Positions 36,201-48,200 of a stretch of DNA of 64,000 nt are shown in pieces. Source of the DNA: Luidia sarsii (taxonomy: Eukaryota > Echinodermata > Asteroidea > Paxillosida > Luidiidae); contig OX465114.1 in assembly GCA_949987565.1 (NCBI GenBank), positions 8,561,243 through 8,625,242 of the forward strand, read 5' to 3'. Both the position numbers and the translations under genes were made by a program. Position 1 is the stretch's first letter. Each line of letters opens with the position of its first letter. The notes below the pieces were generated by a model. It did no database searches. It was given only the letters and a program-made list of their open reading frames with translations, and had not been told where the DNA came from.

Positions 36201-39200
36201 GAAAATCCAGTTCGTGGTTTGTCAACAGATTTGTAGGCCTTAACATTTAGTGGGCCTGGTGTTTCGATCCTAGCAGGACCTTTCTCAAAGGCAGAGAAAG
36301 GTCCTGCTAGGCAGAGAAAGGTAGAGAAAGGTCCTGCTAGGCAGAGAAAGGTCCTGCTAGGTAGAGAAAGGTCCTGCTAGGCAGAGAAAGGCAGAGAAAG
36401 GTCCTGCTAGGCAGAGAAAGGCAGAGAAAGATCCTGCTAGGCAGAGAAAGGCAGAGAAAGATCCTGCTAGGCAGAGAAAGGTCCTGCTAGGCAGAGAAAG
36501 ATCCTGCTAGGCAGAGAAAGGCAGAGAAAGATCCTGCTAGGCAGAGAAAGGTCCTGCTAGGCAGAGAAAGGTCCTGCTAGGTAGAGAAAGGTCCTGCTAG
36601 GCAGAGAAAGGCAGAGAAAGGTCCTGCTAGGCAGAGAAAGGCAGAGAAAGATCCTGCTAGGCAGAGAAAGGCAGAGAAAGATCCTGCTAGGCAGAGAAAG
36701 GCAGAGAAAGGTCCTGCTAGGCAGAGAAAGGCAGAGAAAGGTCCTGCTATGCAGAGAAAGGTCCTGCTAGGCAGAGAAAGGTCCTGCTAGGCAGAGAAAG
36801 GTCCTGCTAGGCAGAGAAAGGCAGAGAAAGGTCCTGCTAGGTAGAGAAAGGCAGAGAAAGGTCCTGCTAGGGGCCTAACGCTCATTTCTAGGCAGAGAAA
36901 GGTCCTGCTAGGATCAAAACGTCAGGCCCACTAAATTTTAAGATTTGCATTTTGGTAATTTTAGTCAGTAAGCAGTTTGCAACATGTTTGTGTATCAAAT
37001 TTGTAGGCTGGTCGGATTGTTAAGTGCAGGGTATTCCGTAGATGCCAACCTAAAGGAAATTAGAAATACTTCTGTGATATACAAAAATATTGGAAACTGC
37101 TCACTGACTTAAATTACCAAAATGCAAATCTCAAAATTTAGTGGGCCTGACATTTCGATCCCAGCAGGACCTTTCTCAAAGGCAGAGTCAATAGGAATAC
37201 TTCTGCTAAAAAAAGGAAACTGACAGAGCAAACTACATAGGAAGACTTAAAGTGATATACAAAAATGTTTCAAACTGCTTACTGACTAAAATTACCAAAA
37301 TGCAAATAGGAAGACGTGTATTTCCAAGCCAAAAATCGGAAACTGTTCTCAAGAGCTTGAAGAAAGTGACACATTTGTACCCACAAAAGTGAAATGATTC
37401 TTCCAAAATAGGTCTGTTTGGCAGCTATGGTGTTCACCAAGAAACTATGGCCAAGCGCTTGTTTCTAGATGCCTGTGACATAATGGGAAAGAGAGATATG
37501 ACCGAAGCCTGAGCTCGAGCTTAAGCCTCCATTTCGAAAAACGGCCATGCTTGTTTCATTCCGCGGCCCCTCCAATGAGGCTTAGCCCCACTCAACTTGC
37601 AGTCAATCAATCTCACAAGGGACCGTGCAAATGGTAATGACTCGCACACTCCGGTCCTGGTGGAGGAATGTCATATCAAAACACCCTTGCCACTGCTGCG
37701 GGCAAAGCACTCAGCATGCAGATCTACCCACGCGTCTAGTTTGGGCAGTCCCTCATGGAATTACACCATCATCACCAAATGCAGAAAAAAAACATATCTT
37801 GGTTTTTTTGTTGTCCGGTCACTTTTAATACAAAAGGTCCGATGGGGCGCGTAGGTGCATAGCCGCTTTGCACAAAGCCACCTTTTAGTCCACATGACCG
37901 CCACCCATATTTTAGATAATTAAAAAAAAAACTTGCTAAACAATTGGGAAGGATAAATGCCTGGTGAAATGAATCATTTGTGTGTACAAGCGAGTCATAC
38001 CTGAAACATTTTGATGTCTGTGTGTGCATATTGTTTGATGGTAGAATGAAAAAATGTCTTTGTTTAAAACTTGGACAACAGTTGTGCCCGGATTTGGATG
38101 GGCTGGCTTAAAGCCCCTACACAACATTGGTAAGATCAAAAAACAGAAATGTTCACAGATTTACATGAAACTTATGCAGTTTGAAGATGGTTATAGTAGA
38201 AACCTCTCACTGAAATATATATGCTGCATTGTCGCGAAACAGATGGAGCGGTTTTCACGATTTTCTCGAGACTCGGTTGGTGGATTGAGCTGAAATTTTC
38301 ACAGGTGTGCTATTCCGTGCATATGTTGGATCAGACAACGTATGGATGCTATTCTTTGACCTCGACCAATGTTGTGTAGGGGCTTTAAAGCAACACCACC
38401 AGTGCAGAGTTGTTAACAGTCGGTTGCATGTGATGGTTAGTTAGATCACATCCTAGTTACTCCTATGTCCCTTTCCTTCTCGGTCAGACTCCACGAGGTC
38501 CTGATGACATTGCAGCAGAAGCAGTTGGACGACCTGGCTGCCTGGCTGGATCGGACAGAGGCTGCCATCACCAGACAGGAGGGCCTGGGCAGCAGCCTTG
38601 ACCAGATCAACCAGCAGGCTGAGGAGCACAGGGTGAGACAAATTAACAAACTTTATCTGACTCTATTTCCAGCAATCATCACACTCCTCTGTTACATTGT
38701 TCGTCTGTTCCCCTGTTCGTCTGTTCCCCTGTTCCTCTGTTCCTCTGTTCCTCTGTTCCCCTGTTCCCCTGTTCCTCTGTTCCCCTGCTCCTCTGTTCCT
38801 CTGTTCCTCTGTTCCTCTGTTCCTCTGTTCCTCTGTTCCTCTGTTCCTCTGTTCCTCTGTTCCTCTGTTCCCCTGTTCCTCTGTTCCTCTGTTCCTCTGT
38901 TCCCCTGTTCCTCTGTTCCCCTGTTCCTCTGTTCCCCTGTTCCTCTGTTCCTCTGTTCCTCTGTTCCCCTGTTCCCCTGTTCCTCTGTTCCCCTGCTCCT
39001 CTGTTCCTCTGTTCCTCTGTTCCTCTGTTCCTCTGTTCCTCTGTTCCTCTGTTCCTCTGTTCCCCTGTTCCTCTGTTCCTCTGTTCCTCTGTTCCTCTGT
39101 TCCTCTGTTCCCCTGTTCCCTGTTCCTCTGTTCCTCTGTTTCCCTGTTTCCCTGTTCCCCTGTTCCCCTGTTCCTCTGTTCCTCTGTTCCTCTGTTCCTC

Positions 39201-42200
39201 TGTTCCTCTGTTCCCCTGTTCCCCTGTTCCCCTGTTCCTCTGTTCCTCTGTTCCTCTGTTCCTCTGTTCCTCTGTTCCTCTGTTCCCCTGTTCCTCTGTT
39301 CCTCTGTTCCTCTGTTCCCCTGTCCCCCTGTCCCCCTGTTCCCCTGTTCCTCTGTTCCTCTGTTCCTCTGTTCCTCTGTTCCTCTGTTCCTCTGTTCCTC
39401 TGTTCCTCTGTTCCTCTGTTCCCCTGTTCCCCTGTTCCCCTGTTTCTCTGTTCCTCTGTTCCTCTGTTCCCCTGTTCCCCTGTTCCCCTGTTCATCTGTT
39501 CCTCTGTTCCTCTGTTCCTCTGTTCCCCTGTTCCCCTGTTCCCCTGTTCCCCTGTTCCTCTGTTCCTCTGTTTCTCTGTTCCTCTGTTCCTCTGTTCCCC
39601 TGTTCCCCTGTTCCCCTGTTCCTCTGTTCCTCTGTCCCCCTGTTGCTCTGTTCCTCTGTTCCTCTGTTCCTCTGTTCCTCTGTTCCTCTGTTCCTCTGTT
39701 CCTCTGTTCCTCTGTTCCTCTGTTCCTCTGTTCCTCTGTTCCTCTGTTCCTCTGTTCCTCTGTTCCTCTGTTCCTCTGTTCATCTGTTCCTCTGTTCCTC
39801 TGTCCTCTGTCCTCTGTTCCTCTGTTCCTCTGTTCCTCTGTTCCTCTGTCCTCTGTTCCTCTGTTCCTCTGTTCCTCTGTTCCTCTGTTCCTCTGTTCCT
39901 CTGTTCCTCTGTTCCTCTGTTCCTCTGTTCCTCTGTTCCTCTGTTCCTCTGACCCTCTGTTCCTCTGTTCCTCTGTTCCTCTGTTCCCCTGTTCCTCTGT
40001 TTCAGTGATTCTTCTTTCTCTGCTCCTCTCTTCCTCCTTTCTGACGTTCTTTCAATCATTCTGTAATTTTTCTTTAGCAAATGTATTCAATAGAAGTAGC
40101 CATGAATCAATAGAGGAAGCAGAGGCAGTACGGAGGCAGGTTATCAAGTCTCACTCTATACCCTGTCTCTGTTTTGTTCCAAGCTGCTGCAAGAGTCCTT
40201 GGAGGAACAGCAGATGCAGGTCAACTCACTGACGCACATGGTGGTGGTGGTGGACGAATCCAGCCCCGAAAATGGTACATGTATGTGGACTTGACTTTGT
40301 TTGTCTAGCTCCCCTGTCATGGTAGACCCACTGCCAACTGTTAGTCACACGTCCTGTGGCCCGCATCTGTGTATGTTTGTTTCAACAATATTTGACTATT
40401 GAAAGCGCTGCCCTGGCCTGGCCTGGCCTGCCCTGCCCTGGCCTGGCCTGCCCTGTCCTGCGCTGCCCTGCCCTGCCCTGCCCTGCCCTGCCCTGCCCTG
40501 CCCTGCCCTGCCCTGCCCTGCCCTGCCCTGCCCTGCCCTGCCCTGCCCTGCCTGCCCTGCCCTGCCCTGCCCTGCCCTGCCCTGCCCTGCCCTGCCCTGC
40601 TCTGCCCTGCCCTGCCCTGCCCTGCCCTGCCCTGCCCTGCCCTGCCCTGCCCTGCCCTGCCCTGCCCTGCCCTGCCCTGCCCTGCCCTGCCCTGCCCTGC
40701 CCTGCCCTGCCCTGCCCTGCCCCGCCCTGCCCCGCCCCGCCCTGCCCCGCCCTGCCCCGCCCTGCCCTGTCCTGCCCTGCCCTGCCCTGTCCCCCCAGAA
40801 GCATTAACATTAACAGAAACTAAGCCACCAGAATGTGAATGAATGAGTCTTGTCGTTGTGCTTGCTCTCTCTCCCTCTCTCTCTCTACCCCTTCCCGCTC
40901 CATACCTCTCTCCCTCACTCTCTACCCTCTCTCTTTCCCTCTCTCTACCCCTCTCTCTCTCCATCTCTCTACCCCTCTCTCTCTCCATCTCTCGACTCAC
41001 TTCTTGTTCTCTCTCCTTTTCTCTCCCCTTTCCCTCTTTCCCTTTCCTTTCCCCCCCCTCTCTTCCTCTCACTTTCTCTTCCTCTCCCTCACTTCATCTC
41101 CCCTATCTCTACACCCTTTCTTTCCCTCTCTACTCTTTTTCCTTTCTCTATCTCCCCTTCCTCTCTCTCCCCCTCTCTCTATGCCTCCATTCTATATCTC
41201 TCTCCTTCTCTCTTCCTCCCTTCCTCTCCCTCTCTGTCCCTCTATCTACCCCCTTTCCTTCTCCCTCTATCCCTCTCCCCTCTCTCCTTCTCTCTCTATC
41301 TCTATCCCTCCCCCTCTCTATCTCTGTCTCTCCCCTCTCTCTATCTCTGTCCCTCTCACTCTCCCCCTCTCCCTCCCTCTCTCCCTCTCTCCCCCCTCTC
41401 TCTATCTCTGTCCCTCTCCCCCTCTCTCCCTCTCTCCCTCTCCCCCCCTCTCCCCCTCTCTCTATCTCTGTCCATGTCCCTCTGTCCCTCTCTCTCTGCC
41501 TCTCTCCCTCCCTCTCTCTCTCCCTCTCTCTCTCCCTCTCTCCCTCTCTCTCTCCCTCTCTCTCTCCCTCTCTCTCTCTCTCCCTCTCTCTCCCTCTCTC
41601 TCTCCCTCTCTCTCTCCCTCTCCCTCTATCTCTGTCCCTTTCCCTCTGTCCCTCTTCAGCCACAGCGGCCCTGGAGGAGCAGCTGACCAGCCTAGGGGAG
41701 CGCTGGGCCCGGGTCTGCCAGTGGACGGAGCAGCGCTGGGCCGTGCTGCAGGAGGTGTCGGCCCACTGGCGGCGCTTTGCCCAGGAGCAGCGGCAGTTCA
41801 GCGACTGGCTGGGAGAGAAGGAGTCCACCCTGGCCCGCATGCGGCTGGCCGACGTCAAGGACGCCAAGGAGGCCGTGGACCGCGTCAAGATCCTCAAGGT
41901 GAGCCCCCCCCTCTCTCTCTCTCTTTTCGCGCTATCTCCGCTTCGATACCGTGTTGAAACCTGCCCTGCCCTGCCCTGCCCTGCCCTGCCCTGCCCTGCC
42001 TCGCCCTGCCTCTTCCCTACCCTGCCCTGCCCTGCCCTTCCCTGCCCTGCCTCGCCCTGCCTCTTCCCTACCCTGCCCTGCCCTTCCCTGCCCTGCCCTG
42101 CCCTGCCCTGCCCTGCCCTGCCCTGCCCTGCCCTGCCCTGCCCTGCCCTGCCCTGCCCTGCCCTGCCCTGCCCTGCCCTGCCCTGCCCTGCCCTGCCCTG

Positions 42201-45200
42201 CCCTGCCCTGCCCTGCCCTGCCTCGCCTCTTCCCTGCCCTGCCCTGCCTCTTCCCTACCCTGCCCTGCCCTGCCCTGCCCTGCTCTGCCCTGCCCTGCCC
42301 TGCCCTGCCCTGCCCTGCCCTGCCCTGCCCTGCCCTGCCCTGCCCCTTCCCTGCCCTGCCCTGCCCTGCCCCTTCCCTGCCCTGCTCTGCTTTGCCCTGC
42401 CTCTTCCCTTCCCTTCCCTGCCCTGCCCTGTCCCTTCCCTGCCTTGCCCTGCCTTGCCCTGCCTCTTCCCTTCCCTGCCCTGCCCTGCCCTGCCCCTTCC
42501 CTGCCCTGCTCTGCTTTGCCCTGCCTCTTCCCTGCCCTGCCCTGCCTCTTCCCTTCCCTGCCCTGCCCTGCCCTGCCCTGTCCCTTCCCTGCCCTGCCTC
42601 TTCCCTTCCCTGCCCCGGATCCGCCCCGGTTCATCATGGGTTGTTTATGACACGGATCCCAGAGACGGCAACGATCACACTGTCCATGACGCAAACTGGC
42701 CGCTGCGTGAACCGCGTAACGTTCAATCCGGATACCGCCCTCTGTATTCACACTGCGAATTCTCAACACGGATGGAGTGCGATGCCGGTGCAGCTGATTG
42801 TTGATTGACCTTTGTACCCGTCTCAAATTTACACAGCATATCGCGCCACACAACGCGACACGGATCGGCGGTAGTGAACTCAAAGTCTCTCTGTCTCTGT
42901 CTCCCCCCGCCTCTTCCCTCTCTCCCTCCCTACCTCAGACTCTGGAGCAGGAGCTGGAGATGCAGCGCAACGAGTTTGACAAGCTGAACCGGAGCGCGGA
43001 GAACATCGTGGAGCACCTGGAGGAGAGCAACGGGGCCGTGGAGGACATCCAACTGGTCCTGGACGAGTTCTCCCAGCGCTGGGACAGCGTGGTCCAGCAG
43101 ATGGAGATGCACTCCCGATGGGTACGGGGGCTTTGCCGATCAAAAACAAAACAAAAAAAACCTTTTCACCTCCCTTTGCCTTGCCTTCCACAGCCCCCTT
43201 TATAGCCCCCTGCCCTCCCACCCTCAACTCCCTGCAGAAAGTCAGTACAGTACAGTTTAGGTCCTCATTTTGAAGCTTTAGGCTTCATATGAGTCAGGAC
43301 TCCTAGGAGCCTGGTGAAACCAGTCTTCGACTGTGTTTCTCTTTTAATCTGCTCAATAGAAAGATCACCCAGTAGTCTTGAGATACCTATCCAGGGATCT
43401 TGATAGTATGGGACTCAAGGGATAAAAAATAAACTAAGCTTGGTCAAATTTGTATTTTCCCTACGACATATATGAGCTATGTATTTCAGATACTGGACTT
43501 AATATAATCCCGTAATGGTTGACTTTTTGTCAGGAGGCCCAATCTGATGAGAGGTTTTACCCTGACTCCATGAAGTACAATCTCATCTTAGAATAGAATA
43601 GAATAATTTTTATTGTCATATGTATATCAAATACATTGAAAATCTTCCTGGCCTTGCGAGCAATCTCACATTAATCCACAACAATCAATAAAAAGCAACC
43701 AAATCAACTAGCCCCTTACATTAACCTAGCACAACTTGCACACTAGTACACTAACCTTACAGTAAAATACCACTTTAATACATGTACAAAACAAACTATA
43801 TTAATACAGAAAGCTTAGGGAATGCTAAAAACAATAAGAACAATAGAAATGAAGGGGTTGTTCGTCGCGGTGGTGTAGATAAGTGGAAAGGGTGATCAAA
43901 GTCACGCGATGTGTCGTTGCTGGTGGCGACGTTTCGGTTGCTAATGCTAACCTTGCCTGATGAAGGCTAGCAGTTAGCAACCGAAACGTCGCCACCAGCA
44001 ACGACACATCGCGTGACTTTGATCACCCTTTCCACTTAACAATAAGAACATTAAAACATCAAAAAATATATTCACATTTGACCATTCAATAGACGTACCG
44101 CACTGAGATAAACACTATTCAGGAAGCGATTGGAATTAGCTCGGATAGTCCTATAGCGTTTACCTGTTCTCATCAGTTGAAATAATTCATTCGCAGGATG
44201 GAATTCGTCGGAAATAATTGACTTAGATTTCTTTAGGACACGGGACGCATAGAGATTGTTCAATGCCGGTAACAACCTATTATTGCACTAGCAGTATTGA
44301 CTATACGTAGTGTATAAATATTTGTGTGGTGACTATATCTTGGCGTTGGAGTGTGGGCAGTGAGAGGCAGCAAGGGGAGCTGAGGGGCGGGTGTGGGTTC
44401 AAATGGGTCAGGATTTCCGCCTCCCTTCTGCCTCGCCTGCAATTCCCTGCTCCACACAGCCTTGAATTAGGTTGATTTGGGTTTTGAAGTGACACCCCGA
44501 ACTGACGGCACTTAATACAGCTGTTTCTAAGCGCACCATTGTCCGTGTACTACTTACTAACCAGAACTGAAACGATTACCCAATTTATGAATCTGCAGCC
44601 AATTTCACGAAGCTTCAAATGTTACGTATGCAACATTTTGTTGTGTAACTTACGTAACATTTTGCTTCCTTTTTCTAAATAGTGCACAAAAGAGCCATTG
44701 TGGCGCAAGACTTACGCAACATGTGTACTTTACTTGAAATCGGCGGCTGTGCTTTCTAACAGTGCTAGCGAATGAGGTCAAACGTGCAAGGAATAAGATG
44801 GCGTGCACCTCCTTTGATTATGGACAGATTGCGGACAGCGGCATCAACCTGGACGCGGTGCCCATCGACGAGGCGGCCGTCCGCGCTTCAGCGGCGGTGC
44901 GCAGCCAGGCGGAGGTGGCAGAGGCACCGGCCGTCAAGGCGGTCAAGCCCACGGTCCGCTCTGCCCCTGCGGCCCCCGCGGCCGCCGTCGCTGCCATGGC
45001 CGAGGACAGCCCCCTCCGGCGGCAGTTTGACGGCGAGGTGGGCAGCCTGGTGACCTGGGTGCGGGACACGGAGCACCGGCTGATGACCTCGACCGACCCC
45101 TCGCCCGAGGACCCCGACCTGGAGGAGCAGAGGACATTCTACAATGTGAGCGATTCGTGGGTAGATTGTTTGGGGTTGGGGAAAACTGGGGAGGGCACCG

Positions 45201-48200
45201 GGGAAGGAAACTATGGTGAGAACCAGGGAAGAAACTGTACTGGAACTTGTTTAGGGAAGCATGGAGGGAAGCCAACTATGGTGGGGACCAGTGAGGGAGC
45301 CAGGAAGAGAACCAGGGAGGGAGCCAGGGAGTGAACCAGGGAGGGAACCTGGAAGGGAACCAGAGAGGGAACCAGGGAGGGAACCAGGGAGGGAACCAGA
45401 GAGGGAATCAGGGAGGGAACCAGGGAGGGAACCAGGGAGGGTGCCAGGGAGAGAACCAGGGAGGGAACCAGGAAGGGAACCAGGAAGGGAACAGGGAGGG
45501 AACCAGGGAGGGAACCAGAGAGGGAACCAGGGAGGGAACCAGGGAGGGAACCAGGAAGGGAACCAGGGAGGGAACCAGTGAGGGAACCAGTGAGGGAACC
45601 AGGGAGGGAACTAAGGAGGGAACCAGGGAGGGAACCAGGGAGGGAACCAGGGAGGGAACCAGGGAGGGAACCAGGGAGGGAACCAGGGAGGGAACCTGGA
45701 AGGGAACCAGGGATGGAACTAGGGAGGGAATCAGGGAGGGAACCAGGGAGGGAACCAGGGAGGGAACCAGGAAGGGAACCAGGGAGGGAACCGCGGAGGG
45801 AACCAGGGAGGGAACCAGTAGAAGAACCAGGGAGGGAACCAGGAAGGGAACCAGGGAGGGAACATACTGTAGTTTAACCCTCAAACCCACGGTGTTGTAT
45901 GACTGCTTGATTTCCTTCTTTTCTTTTCTGGGCAGACATTGGAGAGAGACATTCACGAGAAGAAAGTCAGGGTTAAGAATGTATCGGAGCTTGCCAGCAA
46001 GCTGATCACTCAAACCCGCCTAGGTAAGGCCCCATCTTTAAGGAAATATCAGGTATAAGGAAGTCAGCAGAGAGATCTTGTTGTGAACAGTTTTTGTTTG
46101 TGGTTAACTTTCAGTAATCTTACATACCATTTGATGGAACGAAAAATTTTATCCATACCTGGATAGTCAAACAGACCAAGGAAAAACTGATTGGGAACTT
46201 TGGAACAATTTGAAAAATTGCTCAAAATTGTTTTCAAAAATTTATTTGATTTTTGTAAATCATTCCTGGATAGGTGTGGATGGGTGTGGCTTTATGAGAA
46301 TGGATGGGCGTTGATATGGTTTGGATGGGTGTGGATTGGTGTGGATGGGTGTGGATGGGTGCGGATTTATTAGCATGGATTAGAATGGGTGTGCCTAGGT
46401 GTGAATTTGTGTGGATTGATGAGAATGGATTAGAATGGGCGTTGATAGGTTTGGATGGGTGTGGATGGGTGCAGATTTATGAGCATGGATTAGAATGGGT
46501 GTGCCTAGGTGTAAAATTTGTGTGGATTGATGAGAATGGATTAGAATGGGCGTTGATAGGTGTGGATTGGTGTGGATGGGTGCGGATTTATGAGCATGGA
46601 TTAGAATGGGTGTGCCTAGGTGTGAATTTGTGTGGATTGATGAAAATGGATTCGAATGGGCGTTGATAGGTTTGGATGGGTGTGGATGGGTGCGGATTTA
46701 TGAGAATGGATTAGAATGGGTGTGCCTAGGTGTGAATTTGTGTGGATTGAGGAGAATTGATTAGAATGGGCGTTGATAGGTTTGGATGGGTGTGGATGGG
46801 TGCGGATTTATGAGCATGGATTAGAATGGGTGTGCCTAGGTGTAAAATTTGTGTGGATTGATGAGAATGGATTAGAATGGGCGTTGATAGGTTTGGATGG
46901 GTGTGGATGGGTGCGGATTTATGAGCACACCTAGGCACACCCACTAGGCACACCTAGGCACACCCACTTCCCCTTACCCTTCCCCTTTCCACTCCCCCCT
47001 CCCCTGCAGAGGGCACGTCCACGGAGCCGATCCGCCACTCCCTGGAGAACCTGCAGGAGCGCTGGCAGGAGGTGCGCGTGCTGGTGGACGGTCGCAAGGC
47101 CAACCTGGACCAGGCCTCGCTGCGCAAGCAGTTCACGGACGAGCTGCGGCGCGTCCGGGAGGTGGCGACGGCCGTCCAGGCCTGGCTGCAGGCGGAGGCC
47201 ACGGTAGCTGACAGCGTGCCCACCATCCAGGCCCAGCTGGACCAGTGCAGGGTGAGTTGGCCCCCCCTCTCTCCCCTCCTCCTTTGCATTGCGGGGAACA
47301 AGATGTGCGTGCGTGCGTCCATGCCGGGCTCAAAAGGGGCTCTGTGACATCGATCCCTATTAGAGACCCCCCCCCCCTGTTGAGGAAGGTGTGTCACCAC
47401 AAACTTTCTGAGCATTTAACTCGACCATGCATATACATGTACCTTCAAATCTTGTTCAAGTCTGCAACTTTTCCAGCAGTCTGAAGATCACTGTAGCACA
47501 CATTGTCGTTGCCGCTTGATACTGATTCTGCCGTCCCTTTTGCCTTCACTTCCCTGCCCTCCAATCTCCCCCATCCCCCCTATCCCACCAATCCCTCTAT
47601 CCCACCAATCCCACTACCCCACCAATCCCACTACCCCACCAATCCCCCTATCCCACCAATCCCCCTATCCCACCAATCCCCCATCCCACCCAATCTCTCC
47701 ATCCCACTCAATCCCCCCTACCCCACCAATCCCTCTACCCCACCAATCCCCCTATCCCACCAATCCCACTACCCCACCAATCCCACTACCCCACCAATCC
47801 CCCTATCCCACCAATCCCCCTATCCCACCAATCCCCCTATCCCACCAATCCCCCATCCCACCCAATCTCTCCATCCCACTCAATCCCCCCTACCCCACCA
47901 ATCCCTCTACCCCACCAATCCCCCTATCCCACCAATACCCCTATTCCACCCAATCTCCCCATCCCATTCAATCCCCCTACCCCACCAATCCCACTACCCC
48001 ACCAATCCCCCTATCCCACCGATCCCCCTATCCCACCAATCCCCCATCCCACCCAATCTCTCCATCCCACTCAATCCCCCCTACCCCACCAATCCCTCTA
48101 CCCCACCAATCCCCCTATCCCACCAATACCCCTATTCCACCCAATCTCCCCATCCCATTCAATCCCCCTACCCCACCAATCCCCCTGCCCCATCCAATCT

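Noticed and set aside
36251..36935. CRISPR-like array
   Set aside because: Repeats are contiguous with no unique spacers, and the host is eukaryotic.
38465..40232. Very long open frames on both strands
   Set aside because: They arise from the (CTGTTCCT)n array; the 8-bp period keeps all frames open and the peptides are 8-residue repeats.
43957..43990. Fully functional hammerhead ribozyme
   Set aside because: Boxes are present but the middle hairpin is not flush with them, so activity is doubtful; kept only as a core-like motif.
45261..46005. Repeat protein of Glu-Pro-Gly-Arg units
   Set aside because: 12-bp array in an intron; only 45936-46023 is a true exon, in a different frame.
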